A stretch of DNA of 64,000 nucleotides from an uncultured Parolsenella sp. (GTDB lineage Bacteria; Actinomycetota; Coriobacteriia; Coriobacteriales; Atopobiaceae): contig CAKUNF010000004.1 of assembly GCA_934668375.1 (NCBI GenBank), positions 1 through 64,000 on the forward strand, read 5' to 3'. This document shows positions 15,508 to 23,127 of this stretch, in pieces (positions within the stretch are counted from its first letter, which is position 1; each line of letters begins with the position of its first letter). The translations under genes were made by a program, and so were the position numbers. The notes beneath the pieces were generated by a model that was not told the DNA's origin, ran no database searches, and saw nothing but the letters and a program-made list of their open reading frames with translations.

Positions 15508-16170
15508 CTAGATGGTTTGCGTGGTGCCGCAGTAGGGACAGGTGACGCGTTTGCCCGGCTTGCCGTCGAGTGGTGCGTGGCAGCCGGCGCAGCGGGTGGT
15601 GCCGTGCGCTGCGGCCGCGGGCGGCGCGACAGCTGCCTTGGGCGCTTTGGGCGCTTTGGGCGCGGGAGATGCCGCGGGGGCCTGGGGCTGAACCGCCGAG
15701 CGAATGCCCGCAAAGACGTTCCCGACAAGCGCGGCGGCGCCCTCCGCCCCGGGGACGGCCATGACGCTCGAGATGAGACCAGTGTCCTCCTGGATCTGAT
15801 CGAACTCACCTGCCGCCGCATGCGCGATGTTGTCTGCCCAGCTCTGGGCATGATGGCGGCTCTCGTTTGAGAAGCGCAGCTGAATTGCGCCATCGGCGAA
15901 GGGAATGCGCAGGTAGAGGTGGCCATTGATCTGCGTGATGGCCATCTGCGGACGATCGTTTGCGCATATGAGCTGCTCGAGCGGACAGCGCATGAGCATG
16001 CGTTTCGTCTTGAAGACGCTCACGTTTACCGTGTTGACGAGAATGAGGTTCACGTTAGTTAGGACCACCTCATCGAGGGGTTCGGGGTCATCGTCCTTCC
16101 CGTGGCCGAGAAGGGGCCTCTCCTCCCGGAGCAGGACGAACTCGTCTTCGTTGAGGTTGTAGTCGCTCAT
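15508..16170 (-). CDS. PH-like protein with C-terminal zinc ribbon
   Basis: This 220-residue protein begins with about 125 residues that look like a PH/GRAM-type membrane-lipid domain (VVLTNVNLILVNTVN and FKTKRMLMRCPLEQL are typical strands). A linker rich in Ala/Pro/Lys follows, then a zinc ribbon at the very end (CAGCHAPLDG and CPYCGTTQ). It is the first gene of a two-gene unit with the SPFH protein and is probably its partner. The start has only GGGGGC upstream, a weak ribosome site. No enzyme motif is present. Confidence 0.75.
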   Translation of the reverse strand: MSDYNLNEDEFVLLREERPLLGHGKDDDPEPLDEVVLTNVNLILVNTVNVSVFKTKRMLMRCPLEQLICANDRPQMAITQINGHLYLRIPFADGAIQLRFSNESRHHAQSWADNIAHAAAGEFDQIQEDTGLISSVMAVPGAEGAAALVGNVFAGIRSAVQPQAPAASPAPKAPKAPKAAVAPPAAAAHGTTRCAGCHAPLDGKPGKRVTCPYCGTTQTI

Positions 16171-16227
16171 GGTGCCCCCAAATGCTGGAATGTCTCGGAT
16201 TTCATGGTAGGTAGCTGGGGGTTTCTT

Positions 16228-16278
16228 TCATCAGTTGCCAGCTGAATCCTTTGGCCGAATTCAGCTGGCAACTGATGA
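16228..16278. repeat. Perfect 20-bp stem hairpin
   Basis: Arms 16228-16247 and 16259-16278 are exactly complementary with an 11-nt loop. The stem contains CAGTTGCCAGCTG. It lies between divergent genes, so it cannot be a shared terminator. A related short palindrome (TCAGTTGCCAACTGA) occurs near 12489 and a CAGTTGC/GCAACTG hairpin at 29855-29894. It may be a regulator site or an extragenic palindrome. Confidence 0.6.
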
Positions 16279-16337
16279 ATCGCGGTTCTCGCCTCCCCAG
16301 ACTGAAAGCAGCTGCAAAGCCGAGGATGGGAGTGCAC

Positions 16338-17099
16338 ATGAGGTGGCAACAGGGCGACGATGGGGGTTACGAGGGGAGGCCGGGCTTCTCGTGGGAGCCG
16401 GCGGTTGAGTCTGAGGAAGAGAAGGCGCGCAAGCGCAAGAAGAAGCGTGACATGAAGCGGTTTTGGATCATTTACCTTTTGGGTATGGGGTTGTTGGTTC
16501 TTTTCTGCCTCATTATGGCGGCTTGTGAGAGGGGTCGTTCAGGCGACGAGGGGAAGGTCGCTGCTTCCGTGACGACGGCGGCTACGACGGAGTCCCGTGC
16601 CCTGGAGCAGAGCCCGACGACGAAGGCTAATCCGCAGACGGAGGACGTTGCGACAACCGAGGTGGCGCAGGACGCTGTAACGACGCTGGAGCCGGCCTCG
16701 ACGGCCTCGCCTGAGCCGGAGGTCCTAACGGCAGACAACTGCCCTGCGCTTGCCAGCATGCTGGCTGGCAGCGACCAGGACTTTGGGGCGTTCGAGTCAT
16801 TTGGAAGCGAGTACTCAGGCAAGACGATTCAATTCGATGCACATATCGCCGACATGCAGCGCGTCGAGGGCATGAAGACGAGATTCAACGTGCTCATCTG
16901 CGCGGGCGACTATGGAGCCACATACACCGGGCCCAACTTCCAGTACCACGACGTGAACTTCTATGACATGCATGTCGAGCCGAGCTCGGTTGACTCGCTG
17001 ACCGCCGGCATGAACGTTCGGGTGACGGCAGAGGTGCAATCCTACAACAAGTACTCGTCGATGATCGAGCTGAGGCCGGTGGAGACGCTCGTTAGGTGA
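16338..17099 (+). CDS. Membrane-anchored DUF4839-like protein
   Basis: The ATG at 16338 has GGGAG 6 nt upstream. The 253-residue product has a charged cytoplasmic N-terminus with a KARKRKKKRD patch, one membrane helix near residues 37-58, a Thr/Glu/Ala linker, and a beta-rich C-terminal domain of about 95 residues (YSGKTIQFDAHIADMQ onward) that resembles DUF4839, an OB-fold-like extracellular module. Its function is unknown. It may belong to the kinase/SPFH neighbourhood. The stop codon TGA lies inside a REP unit (17096-17126), so the C-terminal end may have been set by insertion of that repeat. Confidence 0.7.
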   Translation: MRWQQGDDGGYEGRPGFSWEPAVESEEEKARKRKKKRDMKRFWIIYLLGMGLLVLFCLIMAACERGRSGDEGKVAASVTTAATTESRALEQSPTTKANPQTEDVATTEVAQDAVTTLEPASTASPEPEVLTADNCPALASMLAGSDQDFGAFESFGSEYSGKTIQFDAHIADMQRVEGMKTRFNVLICAGDYGATYTGPNFQYHDVNFYDMHVEPSSVDSLTAGMNVRVTAEVQSYNKYSSMIELRPVETLVR

Positions 17100-17126
17100 C
17101 ACTTTGACCCCGTCCCCAACTGTCAC
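17096..17126. repeat. Single REP unit that carries the upstream stop codon
   Basis: This 31-nt unit runs from GTGACACTTTGACC to CCCCAACTGTCAC and differs by only two bases from the left arm of the palindrome at 11871. Its first bases supply the TGA of the DUF4839-like gene. Confidence 0.8.
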
Positions 17127-17142
17127 CGCGTGCCGCGCGGCC

Positions 17143-17182
17143 CAAAGAGGCGCCCCGGTTCCCGCGAGGGGAGCCGGGGCGC
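17143..17182 (-). terminator. Terminator of metNIQ
   Basis: On the minus strand GCGCCCCGGCTCCCC pairs with GGGAACCGGGGCGC (17182 down to 17150, GCGA-like loop) and is followed by CTCTTTGGG. It begins 29 nt after the metQ stop. The tail is short, so termination may be incomplete. Confidence 0.7.
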
Positions 17183-17210
17183 TGGCGTGCCGAGTCTGTG
17201 ATGCGTTCGA

Positions 17211-18071
17211 TTAGAACACCGGGATGACGGAGCCCTTGTACTGCTCCTCGATGAACTTGCGGGCGGTGTCCGAGGTCAGGGCCTTGATGAGGGCCTGGGT
17301 CTTCTCGGAATTCTCGTCGCCCTTGCGAACGGCGACGATGTTCGCGTAGGTCTGGGCGGCCTCGGAGCTGGCATCCTCGCTGGCGAGCGTGGCGCTCGTG
17401 TCGAGACCGGCGGACAGCGCGTAGTTGCCGTTGATCACCGCGAAGTCGGAGTCCTCGAGGGAGCGAGGAACGGCGGCGGCCTCAACCTCGACGAGCTGGA
17501 TGTTGTGGGGGTTCTCCTCGATGTCGTTTGCCGTGGCCTCGAGACCCACGCCGTCCTTGAGCTTGATGACGCCCTGGTCCTGGAGCAGCAGCAGCGCACG
17601 GGCCTCGTTCGTGGCGTCGGAGGGAACGGCAATCTTCGCGCCGTCGGGGACGTTCTTGATGTCGGAGCTCTTGCCCGCGTACAGGCCCATCGGCTCGAAG
17701 TGGATGGCGCCGGCGCTCACGAGCTCGGTGCCGTTCTCCTGGTTGTAGTTCTCCAGGTAGGGGAGGTGCTGGAAGTAGTTGGCGTCCAGGTCGCCGGCGT
17801 CGAGCGCAACGTTGGGCTGCACGTAGTCGTTGTACTCGACGACCTTGAGCTCGTAGCCCTCGCTCTTGAGCTCGTCGGCCACGGCGTTGAGGATCTCCGC
17901 GTGGGGCGAGGGGGAGGCGCCGACGGTGATGACGTTGTCCTCGGAGGAGCCGGAGGCGGCTGCGGTGGTGGCTGCGGTGCCGGAGTTGCCGCCGCACGCG
18001 GTGAGTGCGAGGGCGAGGCCGGCAACGGCGGCGATGCCGGCGAGTGGCTTGAGGTGCTGCTTGAGAGACAT
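17211..18071 (-). CDS. metQ: D-methionine-binding lipoprotein MetQ (NlpA family)
   Basis: This 286-residue substrate-binding lipoprotein has an N-terminal signal with lipobox LTAC (Cys at about residue 26) and a Gly/Ala/Ser linker. The NlpA/MetQ core follows: VGASPSPHAEILNAV, NYFQHLPYLENYN, and VPSDATNEARALLLLQ. It captures methionine outside the membrane and delivers it to MetI. It is last in the metN-metI-metQ unit, 139 nt after metI, with AAAGGAA as ribosome site. Substrate specificity within this family (Met, Met derivatives) is inferred. Confidence 0.92.
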   Translation of the reverse strand: MSLKQHLKPLAGIAAVAGLALALTACGGNSGTAATTAAASGSSEDNVITVGASPSPHAEILNAVADELKSEGYELKVVEYNDYVQPNVALDAGDLDANYFQHLPYLENYNQENGTELVSAGAIHFEPMGLYAGKSSDIKNVPDGAKIAVPSDATNEARALLLLQDQGVIKLKDGVGLEATANDIEENPHNIQLVEVEAAAVPRSLEDSDFAVINGNYALSAGLDTSATLASEDASSEAAQTYANIVAVRKGDENSEKTQALIKALTSDTARKFIEEQYKGSVIPVF

Positions 18072-18210
18072 GGCGGTTCCTTTCCATCTGTCTGTGATTG
18101 CGAGAATTAGCTATAGGAAGCCCCTGCCCGCCCGTACGGACGGGGCAAATCCCCTGGTTATTGCCGGTGTCCGGCGTGTGCGCGAGACGCGCGGGAGACG
18201 TGGCGCCCCG

Positions 18211-18888
18211 CTAGGAGCGCATTCGCTTGTCGCAGAGCTTGACGAGCAGGTTGCACACGGTCTGGATGACCTGCACCATCACGATGAGGATGATGACGGT
18301 GGCAATCATGACGTCGTCCTGGTAGCGCTGGTAGCCATAGCGGATGGCGATGTCACCAAGTCCGCCGGCGCCTACGGTGCCGGCCATGGCCGTGTAGCCC
18401 AGAATCGTGATGATGACGATGGGTAGGCCGCGAAGCAGGCTGGGTAGGCCCTCGCGCAGGTAGACCTTCGCGATGATCTCCCAGGTGGAGGCTCCCATGG
18501 AGCTTGCCGCCTCGACGAGGCCGCGGTCGACCTCCGCCTCGGACGACTCGACCATGCGCGCCACGAACGGCGCGGCGGAGACGATGAGCGGGAATACCGC
18601 CGCGGGAACGCCGAGCGTGGTGCCTACGACGGCGCGCGTCACGGGGATGAGGAACAGCAGCAGGATGATGAACGGTAGCGAGCGCGCCATGTTCACGATC
18701 CAGCCGATGACGGCGTAGGCCGCGCGGTTGGGGCGCAGCCCGTTGGGCGCGAGCACCGTGAGCAGCGTGCCGAGAATGACGCCGATGACGTAGGCGCCCA
18801 GCGTGGAGGCGAGCACCATGAGGGTCGTGTCAAGCGTGCCCTGGGCGAGGAGCGCCCCGTACTTGTCGAAGAAAGCGGCGAAGTCCAT
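18211..18888 (-). CDS. metI: D-methionine ABC transporter permease MetI
   Basis: This 225-residue permease has five to six membrane helices and the MetI family BPD_transp_1 motif (EAASSMGASTWEIIAKVYLREGLPSL in the frame, about residues 125-150). It forms the homodimeric channel for methionine with MetN. The start codon shares one base with the metN stop (TAATG), so translation is coupled. Confidence 0.92.
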   Translation of the reverse strand: MDFAAFFDKYGALLAQGTLDTTLMVLASTLGAYVIGVILGTLLTVLAPNGLRPNRAAYAVIGWIVNMARSLPFIILLLFLIPVTRAVVGTTLGVPAAVFPLIVSAAPFVARMVESSEAEVDRGLVEAASSMGASTWEIIAKVYLREGLPSLLRGLPIVIITILGYTAMAGTVGAGGLGDIAIRYGYQRYQDDVMIATVIILIVMVQVIQTVCNLLVKLCDKRMRS

Positions 18889-19646
18889 TAGCGACCCTCC
18901 CCCTCAAACTGAAGCAGCGCGCGCGTGACGTCTGCCTGCGGGTTTCCAAACACTTCGGCCACGGTGCCCTGCTCGACGAGCCTGCCGTGGTCCATGACGG
19001 CGATGCGTCCGCAGATGCGGCGCGCCACGGCGAGCGAGTGCGTGATGAGCACGATCGTGACGCCCAGCTCCCTGTTGATGCGTCCGAGCAGGTCGAGGAC
19101 CTGGCTCGTCGTGAGCGTGTCGAGGGCGCTCGTGGCCTCGTCGCACAGAAGGGTCTTGGGACTTGTCATGAGCGCGCGGGCGATGGCGACGCGCTGCTGC
19201 TGGCCGCCGGAGAGCTGCGAGGGGTAGGAGTTCTCCTTGCCCTCGAGGCCCACGAGCGCGAGCAGCTTGCGGGCGCGCTCGGGCGCGTCTGCGCGCGAGA
19301 CCCGCTTGCCGGTGCTCGCGAGCGTGGCGGGAAATATCACGTTGTCCAGGACGGTGCGCTGCTCGAACAGGGAGAAGCGCTGGAAGATCATGCCGATGTC
19401 GGCGCGAAGCTCACGCAGGTCGCGTCCGCGCAGGCTCGTGACGTCGCGTCCGTCGATGACGACGGAGCCGCTCGTGGGCTGCTCAAGCAGGTTGATGCAG
19501 CGCACGAGCGTGGACTTGCCGGCTCCGGACTCGCCGATGATGCCGAACACCTCGCCCGTCTCGATCTGGAGGCTGACATCGTCGAGCGCACGCACCGTGC
19601 CGGCGGACGTCTCGAAGGACTTGGTTATGTTCTGTAGCGTAATCAT
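18888..19646 (-). CDS. metN: Methionine ABC transporter ATP-binding protein MetN (short form)
   Basis: The 252-residue ATPase begins MITLQNITKSFE and has Walker A GESGAGKST near residue 39, signature LSGGQQQRVAIARAL near 140 and Walker B TLLCDEATSALD near 160. Typical MetN is about 340 residues because it adds a C-terminal NIL domain that senses internal methionine. That domain is absent here, so transinhibition by methionine is not expected. The ATG at 19646 is chosen by homology. No Shine-Dalgarno is present, but TATACT lies exactly 7 nt upstream, which suggests a leaderless mRNA. Confidence 0.9.
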   Translation of the reverse strand: MITLQNITKSFETSAGTVRALDDVSLQIETGEVFGIIGESGAGKSTLVRCINLLEQPTSGSVVIDGRDVTSLRGRDLRELRADIGMIFQRFSLFEQRTVLDNVIFPATLASTGKRVSRADAPERARKLLALVGLEGKENSYPSQLSGGQQQRVAIARALMTSPKTLLCDEATSALDTLTTSQVLDLLGRINRELGVTIVLITHSLAVARRICGRIAVMDHGRLVEQGTVAEVFGNPQADVTRALLQFEGEGR

Positions 19647-19653
19647 GCCGCTG

Positions 19654-19659
19654 AGTATA
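19654..19659 (-). promoter_or_regulatory. -10 element of a probable leaderless transcript (metN)
   Basis: TATACT on the minus strand is followed by 7 nt and the metN ATG. The -35 is unclear. No SAM riboswitch or T-box fold is seen before metN. Confidence 0.55.
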
Positions 19660-19759
19660 GCAGCGCTTCTGATGCCTTGCTGAAGAAAAACCCTATAAAC
19701 CCGGTAGGAAAATCCAATAACCAAAGATAGGATGAACCTATGACAAGCAGGAACAGAAA

Positions 19760-19783
19760 GGCCCGGAGCCGTGACTCCGGGCC
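19760..19783 (-). terminator. Terminator of the nitroreductase gene
   Basis: On the minus strand GGCCCGGAG, a short loop and CTCCGGGCC form a stem followed by TTTCTGTTCC. It lies 36 nt past the nitroreductase stop. Confidence 0.8.
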
Positions 19784-19784
19784 T

Positions 19785-19813
19785 GGGACACTGGGGACGG
19801 GTTCGTTTGTCCC
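19785..19813. repeat. REP-like unit, GGGACACTGGGGACGGGTT family
   Basis: A 29-nt unit with end arms GGGACA and TGTCCC around CTGGGGACGGGTTCGTT. Related units occur at 54298 and 62156. The architecture is like the GTGACA family (short terminal stem, GGGGACGGG core) but the sequence differs. Confidence 0.7.
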
Positions 19814-19818
19814 GCGCG

Positions 19819-20343
19819 CTATCGCACGTAGGTGACGCGGCCTTCCTTGCGCGGAGCCGCGGGCTTCTCGCCGTCGTTCTCGGCATAGCCAAGGACGCAG
19901 TGGCCCACACCGCGCCACTCGCCCTTGATGCCCCACTTGGCGAGCAGGGCCTTGCCCTCGTTGGAGTCGAACTCTTCGTGGGCGCGGTGAATCCAGCACG
20001 AGCCGACACCCAGGGCGTGCGCGGCGTTCATAAGATTGCCCATGACGAGCGCGCCGTCCTCGACGCAGGTGGGGATGCTTGGGTCCGTGAGGACGACAAC
20101 CACGGTCTTGGCCCCGTAGAACGGGTCGATGTCCGCGCCCATGATCTGGGCGTTCATGCGGCTGAGCTGGGCCACGTCATCGGGATTGCTCACGACGACG
20201 AGGTGAGTCGCCTGCCTTCCCATGCCGCTCGCGGCATAGAGCCCCGCCTCGACGATCTGCTTGACCTTCTCGTCCTCGACGGGCTTGTCCGAGAACTTCC
20301 TGCAGCTGCGGCGCTCCTCGAGCGCCTGAATGACCTCGTTCAT
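19819..20343 (-). CDS. Nitroreductase family protein (FMN-dependent oxidoreductase)
   Basis: The ATG at 20343 (MNEVIQALEERRSCRKF) has AAAGGA upstream; the 174-residue product fits small nitroreductases. RRSCRKF is the N-terminal FMN phosphate motif, AASGMGRQ follows near residue 38, and ALGVGSCWIHRA near residue 118 completes the flavin pocket. Members reduce nitro or quinone compounds with NAD(P)H, or act on other flavin substrates. The physiological substrate cannot be told from sequence. It is a single gene with its own terminator. Confidence 0.88.
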   Translation of the reverse strand: MNEVIQALEERRSCRKFSDKPVEDEKVKQIVEAGLYAASGMGRQATHLVVVSNPDDVAQLSRMNAQIMGADIDPFYGAKTVVVVLTDPSIPTCVEDGALVMGNLMNAAHALGVGSCWIHRAHEEFDSNEGKALLAKWGIKGEWRGVGHCVLGYAENDGEKPAAPRKEGRVTYVR

Positions 20344-20391
20344 GTCGCTGTCCTTTCTCGCGTGTGCTGCCTGCGTCACTTATACCCGCGG

Positions 20392-21768
20392 CTATGAGCG
20401 AAGCGCGCGCTCGAGGTCGCCGCGTCCCAGCGCCTCCTCGAACAGGTGCGCAAACACGACGCTGCCGTGCAGCCCATCGTGCTCGAACTCGTTCGTGACC
20501 CACGCGTGGCTCGCGCCCACGCGAGAGAGCGTGTCGAGCTGCAGGCCCGAGTCCACGTACATGTCGTCGAAGTAGACGGCTGCCTGCAGCGGCACCTCAT
20601 TGGCCGCAAGCTGGCGCTCGTCGTAGATCTGGTCAAACTCCGTGTCTGCCATGAGCAGGTCGACGGCAGGCTTGAGCGGCGCGAGCAGCGGGTCGTCCTC
20701 GAACATGAACGGGAAGGCCGCCTCGCCCGTGAGCATGAGCGGGCGGGCACTGGCACTGAACTCGGGGTGCCGCGCGTACTCGCGCTCGGCCGCCCAGCGG
20801 ATGGGCGCGTCGATCGTGCCGTTGGCGTAGATGAACTCCTGGAGGGTCCAGTAGAGCGGGTTGCCAGCCGTGGTGAGGTTCTCGAGCGCGCTCATGAGAA
20901 AGCCGTCCGTGAGCTCGGGCATGGCGCCGATGCCGGCGAGCGAGCCGTCGCCCGCCTCGAACGCGGTGTCGAGCAGGTTGTGCAGGCGCTCAGGCGCGGG
21001 CTTCATGCCAAGGCCGCCGCCGAGGGTTTGGAGGCGTCGCGGCGTGAGCGGGCTGCCGTCCGGCAGGGTGACGTCGCCTGCGGCCAGGCGATCGGCGATC
21101 GCGGCCATGCGGGCCTCGTCCTCGGGATAGCGCTCGTAGTAGGCGCGCGTCTTGGCGGCCATGCGCGGGAACGTGTGGGCGTAGACGTCCGACGCGTTTG
21201 CCGGCACGTGCGGGATGCCGCCGCACGTGAAGCTTGCGGCGACACCCTGCGGATAGAAGCTGAGGTAGGTGAGCGTGAGGAAGCCGCCGTAGCTCTGGCC
21301 GAGCGTGGTCCAGGCGCGGCCGCCAAACTCCGTGAGGCGGATGTACTCGAAGTCCCGCACGATGGAGCGGGCGAGCAGGCGCTTGAGGTAGTCTGCCTGG
21401 GAGTGGGCGTCTCCGCGGCGCGCGATGGACTTGGCACTCGCATGCTCGCTGCGGCCGGTGCCGCGCTGGTCTGGCAGCACAACGCGGAAGTGCTTGACGG
21501 CCTCGGCGATCCAGCCGTCAGAGGAGGGTGAGAGCGGGCGCGGCCCCTGGCCGCCGGGGCCTCCCTGCAAAAACACGAGCAGCGGCAGGTCCCGGCTGAC
21601 GTTCTCGGGCGCGCAGACCGTGCGGTAGAACACGTGGATGCGCTCGCCGGAGGGCAGTCCGTCTGCGGCGGCACGCTCGGGCTCGGTGCCGCGCCAGTCG
21701 AGTGGCACCTCCACGGAGTGGTCCTCCACGTAGAGTCCGGGCAGGTAGTAGCTTGCGAGCTTGGGCAT
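20392..21768 (-). CDS. Alpha/beta-hydrolase, proline iminopeptidase-like (S33)
   Basis: This 458-residue protein has the S33 hallmarks: FLQGGPGGQGPR oxyanion loop near residue 68, DQRGTGRS near 100, and nucleophile elbow GQSYGG near residue 160. A late Asp (YFDDMYVD) and His (GASHAWVTNEFEHDGLHG) could complete the triad. Such enzymes remove N-terminal proline from peptides. It starts with GGGAG 5-6 nt before the ATG and is divergent from metA. There is no signal peptide, so it is cytoplasmic. Confidence 0.88.
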   Translation of the reverse strand: MPKLASYYLPGLYVEDHSVEVPLDWRGTEPERAAADGLPSGERIHVFYRTVCAPENVSRDLPLLVFLQGGPGGQGPRPLSPSSDGWIAEAVKHFRVVLPDQRGTGRSEHASAKSIARRGDAHSQADYLKRLLARSIVRDFEYIRLTEFGGRAWTTLGQSYGGFLTLTYLSFYPQGVAASFTCGGIPHVPANASDVYAHTFPRMAAKTRAYYERYPEDEARMAAIADRLAAGDVTLPDGSPLTPRRLQTLGGGLGMKPAPERLHNLLDTAFEAGDGSLAGIGAMPELTDGFLMSALENLTTAGNPLYWTLQEFIYANGTIDAPIRWAAEREYARHPEFSASARPLMLTGEAAFPFMFEDDPLLAPLKPAVDLLMADTEFDQIYDERQLAANEVPLQAAVYFDDMYVDSGLQLDTLSRVGASHAWVTNEFEHDGLHGSVVFAHLFEEALGRGDLERALRS

Positions 21769-21918
21769 GGGCGCTCCCTTGTCGTGGTTTTCTCGTCCCC
21801 ATTATCCGTGTTTGGGCCTCGCCGGGCGCCGAGGCGTCGCGTCTTGCCGTACCGGGCTGCGTTACCATAGAGCGTTGTACGTGTGACTGCCGGCGGTAGA
21901 CCGACCGGCGCCATGGCC

Positions 21919-21948
21919 CGCGCGGGGTCTCATCTGCCCCGTTGCGCG
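21919..21948 (+). promoter_or_regulatory. Hairpin in the metA leader
   Basis: CGCGCGGGG (21919-21927) pairs with CCCC then GCGCG (21937-21948), with a GTT bulge, just before the metA ribosome site. Another small GCCGG/CCGGC stem precedes it. No SAM riboswitch consensus is recognisable, so a regulatory role is only possible. Confidence 0.35.
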
Positions 21949-21972
21949 CGCCCAGAAAGGTTTCTCGGCTCA

Positions 21973-22953
21973 ATGCCCATCAACATCCCCGACGGCCTGC
22001 CCGCCAAGCGCATCCTGCAGCAGGAGCGCATCTTTGCCCTTGAGGAGGACGTGGCCCGCAAGCAGCAGATTCGCCCGCTTCACGTGGCCCTGCTCAACCT
22101 CATGCCCACGAAGATCGAGACGGAGACGCAGATCCTGCGCCTCATCTCCAAGTCTCCCATCCAGGTGAGCGTCGACTTCATGCGCGTCTCGAGCCACGAG
22201 GCCACGCACGCCGCCGACCACCTCGTGAAGTTCTACGACACGTTCGACGACCTCAAGCACAACAACTACGACGGCCTCATCATCACGGGCGCGCCCGTGG
22301 AGCAGATGCCGTTCGAGGAGGTCGACTACTGGGACGAGCTGTGTCAGATCATGGACTGGGCGCAGGAGCACGTGCTGTCCACGATGTTTTTGTGCTGGGG
22401 TGCCTTCGCGGGGCTGTACCACCTGCATGGCATCCACAAGCGCCTGCTGGGCTCCAAGCTGTTCGGTGTCTTTCCCCAGCGTTTGTGCGACGAGTACAAC
22501 TTCCTCACGAACGGCTTCGATGAGGTGCACAACATGCCGCACAGCCGCCACGCCGCGCCGGACGAGAAGGAGATCGACGCCGACCCCGCGCTGCAGGTAC
22601 TCTCCCGCGGCGAGACGAGCGGCCCGGCACTCATCGCCACACGCGACTTCCATGAGATTTACGCGCTTGGCCACTTTGAGTACGGCCGAGACACGCTGGC
22701 CGACGAGTACTGGCGCGACTTCCACGCCGGGCTGCCCATCCAGCTGCCGCTGAACTACTTCCCCGACGACGACCCCGAGAGGCAGCCGATCTTCACGTGG
22801 CGCAGCCATGCCAACCTGCTGTACCGCAACTGGCTCAACTACGTCTACCAGACGACGCCCTACGAGCTCGACCGCGTGCCCGAGGTCGTGGCGGAGCTGC
22901 GCGAGCACACCGAGCAGCTCCTCGCGAAGGGCGGCGTGCCCAGCAAGTTCTAG
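21973..22953 (+). CDS. metA: Homoserine O-acetyltransferase of the MetA family
   Basis: The ATG at 21973 gives 326 residues, matching where MetA homology begins (MPINIPDGLPAKRIL). The nucleophile cysteine is in FLCWGAFAGLYHLHG near residue 142; the His/Glu partners lie in the C-terminal half (ALGHFEYGRDTLADEY). In MetA proteins a residue at about position 111 decides the acyl donor: Gly for succinyl-CoA, Glu for acetyl-CoA. Here ITGAPVEQMPFEE has Glu110, so acetyl-CoA is predicted although annotation tools often say succinyltransferase. It makes the activated homoserine for methionine synthesis, next to methionine uptake genes. Confidence 0.93.
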   Translation: MPINIPDGLPAKRILQQERIFALEEDVARKQQIRPLHVALLNLMPTKIETETQILRLISKSPIQVSVDFMRVSSHEATHAADHLVKFYDTFDDLKHNNYDGLIITGAPVEQMPFEEVDYWDELCQIMDWAQEHVLSTMFLCWGAFAGLYHLHGIHKRLLGSKLFGVFPQRLCDEYNFLTNGFDEVHNMPHSRHAAPDEKEIDADPALQVLSRGETSGPALIATRDFHEIYALGHFEYGRDTLADEYWRDFHAGLPIQLPLNYFPDDDPERQPIFTWRSHANLLYRNWLNYVYQTTPYELDRVPEVVAELREHTEQLLAKGGVPSKF

Positions 22954-23030
22954 GGCTGAAGCCGTGCGACCCGTCGCCGTCGCTTATCGTGCCAAACGCA
23001 CCCAAAACGCAAGGCTGCCGCCTTCATCGT

Positions 23031-23082
23031 GCCGAACGCACCTTATTTGGGCCTCGAGAGGGCTCGATAAGGTGCGTTCGGC
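23031..23082. repeat. Extragenic palindrome with 16-bp arms
   Basis: GCCGAACGCACCTTAT (23031-23046) pairs with its exact complement at 23067-23082 around a 20-nt loop. A degenerate copy of the left arm (GTGCCAAACGCACC) lies just upstream at about 22990. It lies between convergent metA and the phosphodiesterase and has no T-run. Confidence 0.65.
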
Positions 23083-23127
23083 GTAGTTAGCGCTAGGCGC
23101 CGTGCCACGGGCGCGCCGGGACCCGGT

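Noticed and set aside
19647..19758. SAM riboswitch or T-box before metN
   Set aside because: No conserved core was found, and the -10 lies 7 nt before the ATG, leaving no room for a leader.
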